A stretch of DNA of 64,000 bases from Marinobacter lipolyticus SM19 (GCF_000397065.2 NZ_KE007306.1:1-64000), one strand, 5' to 3'. Shown: positions 18,262 to 29,111, numbered from the stretch's first letter. The notes: a model not told the origin generated them from the sequence alone. Program-made: numbers and translations.

Positions 18262-18897
18262 TTATTTATTCGGTACGCGCTTATCAAGTATAGAATCAAT
18301 CAGGCCATAGTCTTTCGCCTGTTGAGGATCCATAAAGTTGTCGCGATCCGTGTCCTTGGCAATGGTATCGAGTTCCTGGCCGGTGTGGTGCGCAAGGATC
18401 GAATTCAGGGTGTGACGAATCTTCAGGATCTCACGAGTATGGATCTCGATATCGGTTGCCTGGCCCTGATAACCGCCCAACGGCTGGTGAATCATCACGC
18501 GGGAATTCGGCAGACACGCGCGTTTGCCTTCGGCACCACCGGCCAGCAGGAACGCTCCCATGCTCGCGGCTTGCCCCACACACAGCGTGGCGACATCCGG
18601 CTTGATAAACTGCATGGTGTCATAGATGGACATACCCGCAGTCACGGACCCACCCGGGCTGTTGATATATAGATGGATATCCTTGTCCGGGTTTTCGGAT
18701 TCCAGGAACAGCATCTGAGCGACAATCAGGTTCGCCATGTGGTCTTCAACCTGACCCACCATGAAGATCACCCGTTCCTTGAGCAACCGGGAGTAGATAT
18801 CAAAGGAACGCTCACCACGAGCGGTTTGCTCAATAACGATCGGAACCAGGCCGGAACTGGTTACCATTGCGGGACCATCAACAGGTTTTTGCATCAT
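18262..18897 (-). CDS. clpP: ClpP proteolytic subunit
   Basis: A 211-residue serine protease that forms the barrel of ClpXP/ClpAP. The catalytic triad is Ser112 (GQAASMGAF), His137 ([10 protein letters not shown]) and Asp186 (DTDRDNF). The start at 18897 ([11 protein letters not shown]) is preferred over an upstream in-frame ATG at 18939 because it matches the family length and AAGGAG lies before it. The first residues form the usual propeptide. It lies between tig and clpX, the normal order in gammaproteobacteria. Confidence 0.96.
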   Translation of the reverse strand: MMQKPVDGPAMVTSSGLVPIVIEQTARGERSFDIYSRLLKERVIFMVGQVEDHMANLIVAQMLFLESENPDKDIHLYINSPGGSVTAGMSIYDTMQFIKPDVATLCVGQAASMGAFLLAGGAEGKRACLPNSRVMIHQPLGGYQGQATDIEIHTREILKIRHTLNSILAHHTGQELDTIAKDTDRDNFMDPQQAKDYGLIDSILDKRVPNK

Positions 18898-18997
18898 GAT
18901 GTGCCTGAACTCCTTCTGGACAATGGGGCGTGGCTTCAAGCCACTACGTTATCAGTCTTCTACACCCTACATACTTTGCCAGCACCGGGCCAAGATG

Positions 18998-19024
18998 AAA
19001 ACAGCCGGACATGCCGGCTGTTTT
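18998..19024 (-). terminator. Terminator after tig
   Basis: AAAACAGCCGG and CCGGCTGTTTT form an 11-pair stem with a five-base loop and T tract on the minus strand. It separates tig from clpP. Confidence 0.85.
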
Positions 19025-19067
19025 CCTATTTCGGCCAACAGGACCTCAATTCAAGGTCCCGAAGCAA

Positions 19068-20375
19068 TCAGCCCTGCTGAGGCTGACCGGCCTGAACGGC
19101 CTCTTCGTATTTGACCTTCTTCTCTTTGACCTTAGCCTGTTCAAGCACATGGTCAACCACCTGATCTTCCAGCACGGAAGATTCAATCTGGGACTTCTGC
19201 TCGGGGCTGCTATTGAAATGAGCAACCACTTCTTCAGGCTGTTCATACGTTGACGCGATTTCCTGGATCTTTTCGTCAACCTTGGCCGGATCGGCCTTCA
19301 GGTCGTTCTTCTTGACCACTTCCTGGAACAGCAGGCCTGTCTTTACGCGGCGCTTGGCCTGCTCTTCAAAGATTTCCTTGGGCAGCTGCTGGAAATCAAC
19401 CTGGCCGCCGAAACGCTGAACCGCATCCTGACGCAGGCGATCGATTTCCTGATCAACCAGGGCAGTCGGGATATCAAGCTCGGTGGTTTCCAGAAGGCCG
19501 TCAACCACGTCGTTCTTGACCTTGTTAGAAACCGCCTGCTTGAGCTCACGCTCCATATTCTTCTTCACTTCCTCGCGGAAAGTGGCTTCGTCTTCCGCCT
19601 CAATGCCGAACTTCTTGAAGAACTCTTCATTCAGCTCAGGCAGCTGCGGCTCTTCAACCTTGTGAATCTTGATTTCAAACTTGGCCGGCTTACCCGCCAG
19701 GTCTTCATTCTGATAATCCTCAGGGAAGGTTACTTCGATTTCCAGGTCTTCACCGGCCTTGCCGCCGACAATGCCCTTCTCGAAGCCCGGGATCATCTGG
19801 CCGGAGCCGAGGGTCAGACGATGCCCTTCAGCAGCGCCGCCTTCAAATTCCTCGCTATCAATAAAGCCCTTGAAGTCGATGGTTACAATGTCCTTGTTCT
19901 TGGACTTGCGCTTGACTTCCTTCATGGTGGCCTGCTGACGACGCAGGTTATCGATCATGCTGTCGATGTCCTTGTCGGTAATCTCGGAGGTCAGCTTCTC
20001 GACGGAGATTTTGCTCAGGTCACCCAGTTCGATTTCCGGCAAAACTTCAAATGTGGCAACGAATTCCAGATCCTTGCCCTCTTCCATCACGGTCGGCTCG
20101 AGCTTCGGCCAGCCCGCCGGATTGATGTCCTGCTCCTGCAGCGCCTTGATGTAGGTATCACGCATAACCTCGCCAACGACTTCCTGGCGAACACTGGCAC
20201 CGAAACGACGCTTAACCACGCTCATGGGCACCTTACCCGGGCGGAAACCGTTCAGGCGTACAGTGCGGGCAGTTTCCTGCAGGCGTTTCTGGACCGCCTG
20301 GTCAATTTCCTGGGCGGGCACACCAATCGTCATGCGACGCTCGATGTTGGAGGTCGTTTCAACAGACACTTGCAT
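19068..20375 (-). CDS. tig: Trigger factor, ribosome-associated chaperone
   Basis: A 435-residue chaperone that binds nascent chains at the ribosome exit tunnel. The N-terminal ribosome-binding domain carries the signature GFRPGKVPMSVVKRRFG. The FKBP-type isomerase domain lies around residues 150-245 (VTIDFKGFIDSEEF), and the helical C-terminal arms end in a glutamine-rich tail. GAGGA precedes the ATG. Next upstream is the tRNA-Leu gene. The tig-clpP-clpX-lon-hupB-ppiD order is the conserved quality-control cluster. Confidence 0.97.
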   Translation of the reverse strand: MQVSVETTSNIERRMTIGVPAQEIDQAVQKRLQETARTVRLNGFRPGKVPMSVVKRRFGASVRQEVVGEVMRDTYIKALQEQDINPAGWPKLEPTVMEEGKDLEFVATFEVLPEIELGDLSKISVEKLTSEITDKDIDSMIDNLRRQQATMKEVKRKSKNKDIVTIDFKGFIDSEEFEGGAAEGHRLTLGSGQMIPGFEKGIVGGKAGEDLEIEVTFPEDYQNEDLAGKPAKFEIKIHKVEEPQLPELNEEFFKKFGIEAEDEATFREEVKKNMERELKQAVSNKVKNDVVDGLLETTELDIPTALVDQEIDRLRQDAVQRFGGQVDFQQLPKEIFEEQAKRRVKTGLLFQEVVKKNDLKADPAKVDEKIQEIASTYEQPEEVVAHFNSSPEQKSQIESSVLEDQVVDHVLEQAKVKEKKVKYEEAVQAGQPQQG

Positions 20376-20595
20376 GGAAGATCCTCAAATTACAGGTTCA
20401 GTATGTGAATGAAATTAAACCTAAAAGTCCGTCCCAGAGAGGCTTCCCTCAGAAGGACCGAAAATTAAAAGCCGGTAGTTTATCACGGTTTGCCCCACCG
20501 AGAGAATCACCTGTCACAGCCACTTTCAGTGATTGCGACGACATCGGGGCTTTGCTATTCAGGAAGTGGGGGCAAAAACGAAAAAAGAAAGGGGG

Positions 20596-20680
20596 TGGTG
20601 CGAGAGGAGAGACTCGAACTCTCACGGGTTGCCCCACTGGAACCTAAATCCAGCGCGTCTACCAGTTCCGCCACTCTCGC
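20596..20680 (-). tRNA. tRNA-Leu (anticodon UAG)
   Basis: The minus strand folds as a class II tRNA with acceptor GCGAGAG/CTCTCGC, anticodon loop TTTAGGT inside the CTGGA/TCCAG stem, a long variable arm, the T-loop TTCGAGT and an encoded CCA end. Confidence 0.95.
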
Positions 20681-20759
20681 ACAACAGAATGAAGAATTAC
20701 CAATGACTAACTGCCATCATGAAACTCAACAAACGCGGAAATCAAGCCTGAAAGAAAAG

Positions 20760-20836
20760 TGGGGTGGACGAAGGGGTTCGAACCCTCGACCGCAGGAGTC
20801 ACAATCCTGAGCTCTACCAACTGAGCTACGTCCACC
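20760..20836 (-). tRNA. tRNA-His (anticodon GUG)
   Basis: The acceptor stem is GTGGACG/CGTCCAC with an extra 5' G facing C73, the histidine identity element. The anticodon loop TTGTGAC sits in the CAGGA/TCCTG stem. CCA is encoded. Confidence 0.95.
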
Positions 20837-20874
20837 ACATCGGGACATGCCTTTCGGCACTCACATCTGTTCGC

Positions 20875-20892
20875 TTAAACTTAAACTTAAAC
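20875..20892 (+). repeat. Three tandem TTAAAC hexamers in a tRNA spacer
   Basis: TTAAAC is repeated three times without a break between tRNA-His and tRNA-Arg. It lies in the processed spacer of the tRNA transcript. Confidence 0.8.
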
Positions 20893-20937
20893 TTTGCTGG
20901 TTCGGCGACTCCGGTGCTGACCAAGCTCACGACTTTA

Positions 20938-21014
20938 TGGCGCGCCCGGCAGGACTCGAACCTGCGACCATCCGCTTAGAAGGCGGATGCTCTATCCAGC
21001 TGAGCTACGGGCGC
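20938..21014 (-). tRNA. tRNA-Arg (anticodon UCU)
   Basis: Acceptor GCGCCCG/CGGGCGC with discriminator G and encoded CCA. The anticodon loop CTTCTAA lies in the TCCGC/GCGGA stem, giving UCU. Confidence 0.95.
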
Positions 21015-21047
21015 TTGACCGTTCGCCCACCTGAATATCCAGAAAAG

Positions 21048-21124
21048 TGGTCGGGGTAGAGAGATTCGAACTCCCGACATCCTGCTCCCAAAGCAGGCGC
21101 GCTACCAGACTGCGCTATACCCCG
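21048..21124 (-). tRNA. tRNA-Pro (anticodon UGG)
   Basis: Acceptor CGGGGTA/TACCCCG with discriminator A and encoded CCA. The anticodon loop TTTGGGA lies in the CCTGC/GCAGG stem. It is the first tRNA of the transcript. Confidence 0.95.
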
Positions 21125-21164
21125 TCTGAACTGAACAACAAGTGCCTCAGCAAAGTTGGCGCGC

Positions 21165-21193
21165 ATATTACCGGCGCCGCACCCTGCCGTCAA
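21165..21193 (-). promoter_or_regulatory. Strong promoter of the tRNA operon
   Basis: On the minus strand TTGACG (21193-21188) and TAATAT (21170-21165) are exactly 17 bases apart. The bases after the -10 box are GCGCGCC, a GC-rich discriminator of the kind that makes stable-RNA promoters sensitive to ppGpp. Confidence 0.75.
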
Positions 21194-21355
21194 CACAGAA
21201 TTGAAAATTGATTTAAGCGGCAACGGATTAAGTGACCAACGACAGCAGAATAAGTTCCCCTGCCCTGCTCTCCAAGCATACCTCCAATTGGAGTTCCGAC
21301 GGAAGCATGAGACAATGCGCAGCCTTCATTTATGCCCAACCGACAAGACAAAGAC

Positions 21356-22213
21356 ATGAGCGCCAAACTGATCAATGGAAAAGAGATTGCCGCCAAGGTT
21401 CGCCAGCAGGTTGCCGCCGGCGTGGAAGCCCGCCGACAGCAAGGACTGAGAGCCCCGGGGCTCGCCGTGGTACTGGTCGGCAACGATGCCGCCTCGCAGG
21501 TATACGTAGGCAACAAACGTAAGGCATGCGACGAGGCGGGCATCCTGTCCCTATCCTATGACCTTCCGGAAGATACCTCCCAGGAATCCCTGGAGGCACT
21601 GGTAGAAGAACTCAACGAGAACCCGACCGTTGACGGCATTCTCGTGCAGCTGCCACTGCCAGACCATCTTGACGCCGACCCGATCCTGGTAAAGATTCGC
21701 CCCGACAAGGACGTGGACGGCTTCCACCCCTACAACATCGGTCGCCTGATGCAGCGTAAGCCGGCTCTTCGCCCGTGCACACCCGCAGGTGTCATCACCC
21801 TGCTGGACAGCATTGAAACCCCCTACAAGGGTCAGCACGCAGTCATTGTCGGCGCATCCAACATTGTAGGCCGCCCCATGAGCATGGAACTGCTGCTCAA
21901 AGGTGCCACAATCACTGTCTGCCACCGCTTCACTCCGAACCTGGAAAAGTTCGTGAGCGAAGCCGACATCCTGATTGCCGCTGTAGGCAAACCCGGCCTG
22001 ATTAAGGGCGAATGGGTGAAGCCCGGAGCCACGGTGATCGATGTGGGCATCAACCGCATGGAGGATGGCAGATTACGAGGTGACGTGGACTTTGAGGCCG
22101 CCGCGGAACGAGCAGCCTATATCACCCCAGTGCCTGGCGGTGTGGGGCCGATGACGATTGCGACGCTGTTGGAGAATACCCTGTATGCGGCGAATGTGCT
22201 GCACAAAGACTGA
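21356..22213 (+). CDS. folD: Bifunctional methylenetetrahydrofolate dehydrogenase / cyclohydrolase
   Basis: A 285-residue enzyme interconverting 5,10-methylene- and 10-formyl-tetrahydrofolate with NADP. Catalytic Lys56 and Tyr50 lie in [16 protein letters not shown], and the dinucleotide site is [13 protein letters not shown]. The start [10 protein letters not shown] fits the family; an upstream in-frame ATG at 21332 is possible, since neither has a strong ribosome site. It is divergent from the tRNA operon, as in Pseudomonas, and is followed by a repeat pair and a bidirectional terminator. Confidence 0.96.
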   Translation: MSAKLINGKEIAAKVRQQVAAGVEARRQQGLRAPGLAVVLVGNDAASQVYVGNKRKACDEAGILSLSYDLPEDTSQESLEALVEELNENPTVDGILVQLPLPDHLDADPILVKIRPDKDVDGFHPYNIGRLMQRKPALRPCTPAGVITLLDSIETPYKGQHAVIVGASNIVGRPMSMELLLKGATITVCHRFTPNLEKFVSEADILIAAVGKPGLIKGEWVKPGATVIDVGINRMEDGRLRGDVDFEAAAERAAYITPVPGGVGPMTIATLLENTLYAANVLHKD

Positions 22214-22218
22214 AACAC

Positions 22219-22330
22219 TGTCGGATTACGGCTTCGCCTAATCCGACCTACAATTACTAATTCGACCTACATGCACTGACTCTGGATTGCCCCTCCCGTA
22301 GGTCGGATTAGGCGTAGCCGTAATCCGACA
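22219..22330. repeat. BIME-like pair of inverted REP elements
   Basis: Two hairpin-forming copies face each other. The first has GTCGGATTA (22220-22228) pairing with TAATCCGAC (22239-22247). The second has GTCGGATTA (22302-22310) with TAATCCGAC (22321-22329) and is the near-exact reverse complement of the first, including the GTAGG flank. A third fragment TTCGACCTACA lies between them. Such elements are dispersed in intergenic DNA of many gammaproteobacteria. Confidence 0.85.
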
Positions 22331-22351
22331 CCTCCTTGAAGGTGCCCACAC

Positions 22352-22384
22352 AAAAAAAGCCCCACTCTAAAGCGGGGCTTTTTT
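22352..22384. terminator. Bidirectional terminator between folD and glcB
   Basis: AAGCCCC (22357-22363) and GGGGCTT (22374-22380) form a stem with a seven-A tract on one side and six T on the other, so it works in both directions. Confidence 0.9.
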
Positions 22385-22396
22385 CATTCCTGAAGC

Positions 22397-24577
22397 TTAC
22401 TGGCCGTACTTGGCCTTTGCCTTCAGGCGGTATGCGTGCAGAAGTGGCTCGGTATAGCCATTCGGCTGCTCGCGGCCCTTCAGAACCAGATCCAGCGCTG
22501 CCTGGAAGGCGATGCTGTCATCGAAGTTCCCCGCCATCGGACGGTACGCCGGATCAGCGGCGTTCTGCTTGTCGACCACAGCGGCCATGCGCTTCATGGT
22601 TTCCATAACCTGCTCTTCCGAACAGATGCCGTGGTGCAGCCAGTTAGCCAGCAGCTGGGATGCAATCCGCAGGGTGGCGCGGTCTTCCATCAGGCCAACA
22701 TCATTGATGTCCGGCACCTTGGAGCAACCAACACCGTGGTCGATCCAGCGCACAACGTAACCGAGAATACCCTGGGCGTTGTTGTCCAGCTCCTGCTGAA
22801 TGTCTTCCGCAGACAGGGACTTCGGATCGTCCATGACCGGCACGGTCAGGATGTCGTCCAGGTTGGCGCGGGTGCGGCTCTCCAGCTCTTTCTGGATATC
22901 GGCGACGGATACCTGATGGTAGTGAGTCGCGTGCAGGGTGGCAGCAGTCGGAGACGGTACCCAGGCAGTATTGGCGCCAGCTTTCGGGTGACCGATCTTG
23001 GCTTCCAGCATGCCGGCCATCAGGTCTGGCATCGCCCACATACCTTTACCGATCTGCGCCACACCACGGAAACCGGTCTCCAGACCAATGTCCACGTTCC
23101 ACTGCTCGTAGGCGTTGATCCAGGTGGCCTGCTTCATTGGCCCCTTACGGATGAACGGACCCAGCTCCATGGAGGTATGAATTTCGTCACCGGTACGATC
23201 CAGGAAGCCGGTGTTGATGAATACCGCACGCTCTTTGGCTGCGTGGATGCAGGCCTTGAGGTTCACGGTGGTACGACGCTCTTCGTCCATGATGCCGACT
23301 TTCAGGGTGAAGCGCGGCAGACCGAGCGCGTCTTCAACACGACCGAAGAATTCGTTGGTGAACGCCACTTCTTCCGGACCGTGCATCTTCGGCTTCACGA
23401 TGTACATGGAGCCGGTGGTGCTGTTCTGGAACTTGCCGTTGCCCTTCAGATCGTGAATGGCGATCAGCGACGTGATCAGGCCATCCATCAGACCTTCCGG
23501 AATCTCGTTGCCATCTTTCAGCAGGACCGCCGGGTTGGTCATCAGGTGACCTACGTTACGGATGAACATCAGGCTGCGACCTTTCAGGTTCAGCTCGCCG
23601 CCATCTGGTGCAGTGTAGCCACGGTCAGCGTTCATCTTACGGGTCAGCTGCTCGCCACCCTTTTCGAAGGTTTCCTGCAGATCACCCTTCATCAGGCCGA
23701 GCCAGTTGCGGTAGGCCAGCGCCTTGTCGTCCGCATCCACGGCTGCAACAGAATCTTCACAGTCCATGATGGTGGTCAGGGCTGACTCCATCAGCACGTC
23801 TTTCACGTTGGCGCCGTCGTCTTTACCGATCGGGTGGCTGGCGTCAATCTGGATTTCGAAGTGCATGCCGTTCTTGACCAGCAGCACACCCGTGGGCGCA
23901 TCAGCCGCACCAGTGTAACCAACAAAGCCGGCTTCGTCCTTCAGACCAGTGGTTTCACCGTTCTGCAGCTTGACCACCAGCTTGCCACCTTCAACCAGAT
24001 ACTTGGCAGCATCCTTGTGGCTGCCGGAGGCCAGAGGAGCGGAGCTGTCCAGCAGGTTGCGGGCAAACTCGATAACCTTGGCACCGCGAACCGGGTTGTA
24101 GCCACGGCCTTTGTCCGCACCACCTTCTTCGGCGATCGCGTCGGTGCCGTACAGCGCATCGTACAGACTACCCCAGCGGGCGTTGGCTGCGTTCAGAGCA
24201 AAACGGGCGTTCATGATCGGAACCACCAGCTGCGGGCCAGCCATGGTGGCCACTTCCGGATCCACATTGGATGTGGAGATCTTGAACTCGCCCGGCTCGT
24301 CAACCAGGTAGCCAATCTCTTTCAGGAAGGATTTGTACTCGGCCATGTCCAGCTTCTGACCCTTGTGGTCACGGTTCCAGCTGTCCATCTTTTCCTGAAT
24401 GGCATCGCGCTTGGCCAGCAGTTCGCGGTTACGCGGCGCCAGCTCGTTCACGATCTTGTCGAATTCAGCCCAGAATTTGTCTGCATCAACTCCGGTGCCC
24501 GGAATCGCTTCGTTGTTCACGAAATCATACAGATTCTTCGCGACCTGAATGCCGCCGACTTGTACGCGTTCTGTCAT
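22397..24577 (-). CDS. glcB: Malate synthase G
   Basis: A 726-residue single-chain malate synthase that condenses glyoxylate and acetyl-CoA to malate. The length and segments such as [24 protein letters not shown] split over the barrel identify isoform G rather than A. The glyoxylate and magnesium site region includes [13 protein letters not shown] and [17 protein letters not shown] precedes the ATG. It is a single-gene unit between a terminator and an inverted repeat at 24650-24671 that may be its control site. Its place between folD and cysS is an insertion compared with the Pseudomonas order. Confidence 0.96.
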   Translation of the reverse strand: MTERVQVGGIQVAKNLYDFVNNEAIPGTGVDADKFWAEFDKIVNELAPRNRELLAKRDAIQEKMDSWNRDHKGQKLDMAEYKSFLKEIGYLVDEPGEFKISTSNVDPEVATMAGPQLVVPIMNARFALNAANARWGSLYDALYGTDAIAEEGGADKGRGYNPVRGAKVIEFARNLLDSSAPLASGSHKDAAKYLVEGGKLVVKLQNGETTGLKDEAGFVGYTGAADAPTGVLLVKNGMHFEIQIDASHPIGKDDGANVKDVLMESALTTIMDCEDSVAAVDADDKALAYRNWLGLMKGDLQETFEKGGEQLTRKMNADRGYTAPDGGELNLKGRSLMFIRNVGHLMTNPAVLLKDGNEIPEGLMDGLITSLIAIHDLKGNGKFQNSTTGSMYIVKPKMHGPEEVAFTNEFFGRVEDALGLPRFTLKVGIMDEERRTTVNLKACIHAAKERAVFINTGFLDRTGDEIHTSMELGPFIRKGPMKQATWINAYEQWNVDIGLETGFRGVAQIGKGMWAMPDLMAGMLEAKIGHPKAGANTAWVPSPTAATLHATHYHQVSVADIQKELESRTRANLDDILTVPVMDDPKSLSAEDIQQELDNNAQGILGYVVRWIDHGVGCSKVPDINDVGLMEDRATLRIASQLLANWLHHGICSEEQVMETMKRMAAVVDKQNAADPAYRPMAGNFDDSIAFQAALDLVLKGREQPNGYTEPLLHAYRLKAKAKYGQ

Positions 24578-24649
24578 CGTTGTCTGCCTCAGTGGGTTAA
24601 TTTCCCGACTCCCTCTGACACGGGGAGTTGTTCCAAAGTGAGCGCCGGA

Positions 24650-24671
24650 TTGTACGTGAAAATCCGTACAA
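24650..24671. promoter_or_regulatory. Palindrome upstream of glcB
   Basis: TTGTACG (24650-24656) and CGTACAA (24665-24671) form a perfect seven-base inverted repeat with an eight-base centre. It starts about 70 bases before the glcB start codon and ends just before the cysS stop. It could be an operator for glcB or part of a hairpin at the end of cysS; no T tract follows. Confidence 0.4.
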
Positions 24672-24673
24672 GG

Positions 24674-26056
24674 TCAGCCCCGGCGCCAGGTCGTTCCTTC
24701 ACGAGAATCGTCAAGAATGATGCCTTTCTCCGCCAGTTCGTCGCGGATGCGATCACCTTCGGCGAAGTTTTTCGCCTTGCGTGCTTCCGCCCGGGCCTGA
24801 ATCATGGCCTCAATGTCCTCGGCGGTCAGCTCTCCACCGGCGTCCGCCTGGAAGAAGGCTTCCGGGTCCTGCTGCAAGAGTCCCAGCACACCACCGAGAC
24901 GGACCAGCACAGCCGCCGCCTGCCTGGCCTCCTCTTCCTTACCCTCACGACGGTGCTGATTGATTTCATTAGCCACGGCATGGAGCACGGCTATGGCTCC
25001 CGCGGTGTTGAAATCATCATCCATAACCTCTTCAAAGCGCTTGTCATATTCGGTTGCCGCCACATCCTTGGCGGGAATAATCCCACGCAATGAGTGGTAC
25101 AGCTTGGTCAGGGTACGGCCGGCCTCCGCCAGACTCTCTTCCGAATAATCCACCTGGCTGCGGTAATGGCTGGAAACCAGGAAGTACCGCACGATCTCCG
25201 GCGGGTATTTCTCCAGTATCTCCCGAATGGTAAAGAAATTACCCAGGGACTTGGACATCTTCTCCTTGTTCACCCGGATGGCACCGGCGTGCATCCAGGT
25301 GTTCACGAAAGTCTGGCCATTGGCGCATTCGGACTGGGCAATCTCGTTCTCGTGGTGTGGGAACAGCAGGTCCGGCCCGCCACCATGGATATCAAAGGTT
25401 TCACCCAGGCAGCAGTTGGACATCGCTGAACATTCAATGTGCCAACCCGGGCGACCATTACCCCAGGGGGATTCCCAGCTCACCTCACCCGTCTTCGCGG
25501 CTTTCCACAAAGCGAAATCCGCCGGACTGCGCTTGGCTTCCTGCACATCCACCCGGGCACCGGCCACCAGATCTTCCAGTTTTTTCTTGCTGAGCTTGCC
25601 ATAGTCTTCGTACGACTCGACAGCGAAGTAAACATCGCCATTATCCGCTGCATAGGCGTGGCCGCTGGCGACGAGCTTGTGGATCATGGCGATGATTTCA
25701 TCGATGTAAGCGGTGGCTCGGGGCTCTTCCGTCGGCGAGAGCACGCCCAGGCGGGCCTCATCTTCGTGCATGGCCGCAATCATGCGCTCGGTCAGGTCGG
25801 TGTAAACCTCGCCGTTCTCGTCCGCCCGGCGCAGGATCTTGTCATCAATATCGGTAATATTGCGCACATAGTGCACGTCATAACCACGATGGCGCAGGTA
25901 ACGGGTGATCACATCAAAAGCCACCAGCACCCGGGCGTGGCCCAGGTGGCAGTAGTCGTACACGGTCATGCCGCACACATACATGCGCACCTTGCCCGGC
26001 TCGATGGGTTTGAACTCTTCCTTTTGCTGCGTGAGCGTGTTGTGTATACGAATCAC
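24674..26056 (-). CDS. cysS: Cysteinyl-tRNA synthetase
   Basis: A 460-residue class I synthetase charging tRNA-Cys. The zinc ligand Cys28 is in [11 protein letters not shown], the HIGH-type motif is HLGH (37-40), and the KMSKS loop is in [11 protein letters not shown]. The DALR-like C-terminal domain is complete. It starts with GTG overlapping the glnS stop by four bases (GTGA), so the two are translationally coupled. Confidence 0.97.
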   Translation of the reverse strand: MIRIHNTLTQQKEEFKPIEPGKVRMYVCGMTVYDYCHLGHARVLVAFDVITRYLRHRGYDVHYVRNITDIDDKILRRADENGEVYTDLTERMIAAMHEDEARLGVLSPTEEPRATAYIDEIIAMIHKLVASGHAYAADNGDVYFAVESYEDYGKLSKKKLEDLVAGARVDVQEAKRSPADFALWKAAKTGEVSWESPWGNGRPGWHIECSAMSNCCLGETFDIHGGGPDLLFPHHENEIAQSECANGQTFVNTWMHAGAIRVNKEKMSKSLGNFFTIREILEKYPPEIVRYFLVSSHYRSQVDYSEESLAEAGRTLTKLYHSLRGIIPAKDVAATEYDKRFEEVMDDDFNTAGAIAVLHAVANEINQHRREGKEEEARQAAAVLVRLGGVLGLLQQDPEAFFQADAGGELTAEDIEAMIQARAEARKAKNFAEGDRIRDELAEKGIILDDSREGTTWRRG

Positions 26057-27732
26057 TTGGCCCCCTTACCCCAGGAATCACGAAGCGTGACGGTGCGATT
26101 GAACACAGGACGACCAGCGCTTTCAGTTAGTTCCTGGTCACAGAAGAAATAGCCTTCACGCTCAAACTGGTACGGCAGATCCGTACGGGGCGCCACCAAG
26201 CCCTTCTCGGCTCGGGCACCGCTAAGGCGCACCAGGGACTCCGGGTTGATGTGGTCGACGAAATCACTGTCCTTGTCACTATCCGGAGACTCGTGGTTGA
26301 ACAGCCGGTCGTACTGGTTGATGTCGACCTCGACGCTGTCCGTGGCAGACACCCAGTGAACAACCCCGTTCGGCTTGTAGCCTTCCGGATTCACGCCCAG
26401 TGTATTCGGATCGTATTCGCACTTGAGTTCGACAATCTCACCACTGTCGTCCCGGATAACCTCGCGACAGGTCATGACATATCCACCACGCAGACGAACC
26501 GCCTGATCCGGCGCCAGACGCTTCCATTTTCGGGGCGGCTCCTCGACGAAATCTTCACGGTCGATGTACAGCGTCTGACTCCAGGTCACTTCCCGCTCCC
26601 CCATGTCCGGGTTCTGCGGGTGAACCGGCAACACCAGGGTTTCCGTCTTGTCTGCCGGATAATTTGTCAAGGTGACCTTGAGCGGGCGCATCACGCACAT
26701 GGCGCGGGGCGCACGGGTGTTGAGATCCTCACGAATGGCATGCTCCAGCATGCCCACATCCACGGTACCGCCGGCCTTGTTGACACCGATCATGTCGCAG
26801 AAGGTGCGGATGGATTCCGGCGTGTAGCCGCGGCGGCGCATACCGGAAATGGTGGGCATGCGCGGGTCGTTCCAGCCGTCTACGAAACCTTCATCCACCA
26901 AACGCTTGAGCTTGCGCTTGGAGGTGATGGTGTAATTCAGGTTAAGCCGGGCGAATTCAATCTGCCGTGGCTGGCAGGGGGCGGTAATATTCTCCAGCAC
27001 CCAGTCGTACAGTGGCCGATGATCCTCGAATTCCAGCGTGCACAGGGAGTGAGTAATACCCTCCATGGCATCGGAAATCGGGTGGGTGAAGTCGTACATC
27101 GGATAGATACACCACTTGTCACCGGTCTGGTGATGGTCCGCGTAGCGGATACGGTACAGAATCGGATCCCTCAGGTTGATATTGGGTGAGGCCATATCAA
27201 TCTTGGCCCGCAGCACCAACTCACCGTTCTGATATTTACCATCACGCATATCACGGAACAGCTGGAGACTTTCGTCAATCGGGCGGTCCCGATAAGGGCT
27301 GTCCCTGCCAGGAGTCTTCAGGGAACCACGGAATTCTGCCATCTGGTCCGCAGTCAGTGCGCAGACATAGGCCTTGCCCTTGGTAATCAGTTCTTCGGCG
27401 AAGTCATAGATGGCATCGAAGTAATCGGAGGCGTAACGGACGTCGCCGCCCCAGGTGTAGCCCAGCCACTCCACGTCCTGCTTGATGGCATCAATGTATT
27501 CCTGGGATTCCTTCTCGGGATTGGTGTCATCAAAACGCAGGTTGCACTCACCACCAAAAGTCTCGGCAATACCAAAGTTCAGGCAAATGGACTTGGCATG
27601 CCCAACGTGCAGGTAGCCATTCGGCTCTGGCGGGAACCGCGTCACGACCTGGCCGGTGTGTTCGCCTTTGGCAATCGCGTCTTCGATCAGGCTCTGAATA
27701 AAGTTATGGGCTTTCTTCGACTCGGCGCTCAT
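26053..27732 (-). CDS. glnS: Glutaminyl-tRNA synthetase
   Basis: A 559-residue class I synthetase. The HIGH motif is in [18 protein letters not shown]; the KMSKS counterpart reads [10 protein letters not shown], with Thr where E. coli has Met. The C-terminal anticodon-binding beta barrels are intact. The glnS-cysS order, with divergent ppiB-lpxH, is the conserved Pseudomonas arrangement. Confidence 0.97.
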   Translation of the reverse strand: MSAESKKAHNFIQSLIEDAIAKGEHTGQVVTRFPPEPNGYLHVGHAKSICLNFGIAETFGGECNLRFDDTNPEKESQEYIDAIKQDVEWLGYTWGGDVRYASDYFDAIYDFAEELITKGKAYVCALTADQMAEFRGSLKTPGRDSPYRDRPIDESLQLFRDMRDGKYQNGELVLRAKIDMASPNINLRDPILYRIRYADHHQTGDKWCIYPMYDFTHPISDAMEGITHSLCTLEFEDHRPLYDWVLENITAPCQPRQIEFARLNLNYTITSKRKLKRLVDEGFVDGWNDPRMPTISGMRRRGYTPESIRTFCDMIGVNKAGGTVDVGMLEHAIREDLNTRAPRAMCVMRPLKVTLTNYPADKTETLVLPVHPQNPDMGEREVTWSQTLYIDREDFVEEPPRKWKRLAPDQAVRLRGGYVMTCREVIRDDSGEIVELKCEYDPNTLGVNPEGYKPNGVVHWVSATDSVEVDINQYDRLFNHESPDSDKDSDFVDHINPESLVRLSGARAEKGLVAPRTDLPYQFEREGYFFCDQELTESAGRPVFNRTVTLRDSWGKGAK

Positions 27733-27870
27733 AGGTTCTCTAGTTAACAGGGAGTGGATCTGAAACCGCGTATTATACTCACAAATACTGCCCTAACTCA
27801 TGCACACGCTGAAACTCTTCAGTACAATAAGCTCCGTATCTATTTTCAACCTTCTGAACAGGAAACCCTG

Positions 27871-28380
27871 ATGATTCTGCTGAAAACCTCCCACGGTGAC
27901 ATCACACTGGAACTGGACTACGAAAAAGCCCCGGAAACCGCCAGGAATTTCGAGCAATATGTGCGCGACGGCTTTTATGACGGGCTGATTTTTCATCGTG
28001 TTATCAGCAACTTCATGGTACAGGGCGGCGGATTCGAGCCGGGCATGACACCACGCAAGACCCGTGAACCGATCCAGAACGAGGCCGACAACGGGCTCAG
28101 CAACATGCAAGGTACCGTGGCCATGGCCCGCACCATGGACCCGCACTCCGCGACGGCCCAGTTTTTTATCAACGTCGAAAACAACGGTTTTCTGGACCAC
28201 ACCGCCAAGAATGCAGAAGGCTGGGGCTACTGCGTGTTTGGCAAGGTCGTTGAGGGCATGGACACGGTCAATGCCATCCGCGCCGTACGCACCACCATGC
28301 GCTCCGGACATCAGGACGTTCCCGCCGAAGACGTGATGATTGAAAAGGCGGAGGTAGTCGAGGACGGAGGCGCAGCGTGA
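27871..28380 (+). CDS. ppiB: Cytosolic cyclophilin-type peptidyl-prolyl isomerase
   Basis: A 169-residue cyclophilin. Typical segments are [16 protein letters not shown], the active-site region [18 protein letters not shown] and the C-terminal FGKVVEGMD. There is no signal peptide, so it is the cytosolic form. The ATG at 27871 has AGGAAA upstream; an in-frame start at 27754 would add a non-homologous extension. It overlaps lpxH by four bases and is divergent from glnS. Confidence 0.95.
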   Translation: MILLKTSHGDITLELDYEKAPETARNFEQYVRDGFYDGLIFHRVISNFMVQGGGFEPGMTPRKTREPIQNEADNGLSNMQGTVAMARTMDPHSATAQFFINVENNGFLDHTAKNAEGWGYCVFGKVVEGMDTVNAIRAVRTTMRSGHQDVPAEDVMIEKAEVVEDGGAA

Positions 28381-29102
28381 CCACGCTGTTCATATCCGAC
28401 CTTCACCTGGAAGAGTCCAGGCCGGACATCACCGACGCGTTTCTTGGGTTTCTGGAAAATCGCGCCCGGGGTGTGGATCAACTCTACATCCTGGGTGATT
28501 TCTTTGAGGCCTGGATCGGGGACGATGAGCGCACCCCTCTGCAGGAGCAGGTTGCCCAGGCGTTGAAAGCCCTCAGCGACAGTGGCACCGCCATTTTCCT
28601 GATGCATGGTAACCGTGATTTCCTGATTGGTGAGGACTTTTGCGCTCGCGCCGGAGCCACATTGCTGGACGATCCCACCGTGGTGGACCTTTACGGCACC
28701 CCTACCCTGCTTATGCACGGTGACAGCCTGTGTACCGCTGACGTGGAGTACCAGAAGTTCCGCAAGAACATGCGTAACCCGCAGTGGCAGCAGATGATCC
28801 TCCAGCGCCCGCTGGAAGACCGCCAGCAGATGGCCCGTCAGTTACGGGAGATCAGCATGGCGAAAAACCAGGGCAAGGAAGAGTTCATCATGGACGTGAC
28901 CCCCGAAGAGGTGGTCAAAGTCATGGAAGAGCATGGCGTTCAACGGCTGATCCATGGCCACACCCACCGCCCTGCGGAGCATCAGCTGGAAGCCAATGGC
29001 AAGCCCGCCCGTCGCATTGTGCTGGGCGACTGGGACAAACATGTCTGGTGGCTTACTGTCGAGCCTGAAAAAGAACCTGTACTGGACAAGCAGCCGCTCT
29101 GA
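28377..29102 (+). CDS. lpxH: UDP-2,3-diacylglucosamine diphosphatase
   Basis: A 241-residue calcineurin-like phosphoesterase of lipid A synthesis that cleaves UDP-2,3-diacylglucosamine to lipid X and UMP. The metal-binding motifs appear in order: SDLHL, LGDFFE, MHGNRDF, MHGDSLC and HGHTHRP. It starts with GTG overlapping the ppiB stop (GTGA). It acts at the inner face of the cytoplasmic membrane. Confidence 0.97.
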   Translation: MTTLFISDLHLEESRPDITDAFLGFLENRARGVDQLYILGDFFEAWIGDDERTPLQEQVAQALKALSDSGTAIFLMHGNRDFLIGEDFCARAGATLLDDPTVVDLYGTPTLLMHGDSLCTADVEYQKFRKNMRNPQWQQMILQRPLEDRQQMARQLREISMAKNQGKEEFIMDVTPEEVVKVMEEHGVQRLIHGHTHRPAEHQLEANGKPARRIVLGDWDKHVWWLTVEPEKEPVLDKQPL

Positions 29103-29111
29103 GAAAGACGG

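Noticed and set aside
22436-25093. Two long plus-strand frames (449 and 419 codons) opposite glcB and cysS
   Set aside because: They are shadows of high-GC codon use in well-supported enzymes; the products have no domain pattern.
26053-27732. ITSKRKL in place of the VMSKRKL signature in glnS, looked at as a possible defect
   Set aside because: The serine and lysines are kept and, as I recall, related synthetases use the same variant, so the enzyme should be active.
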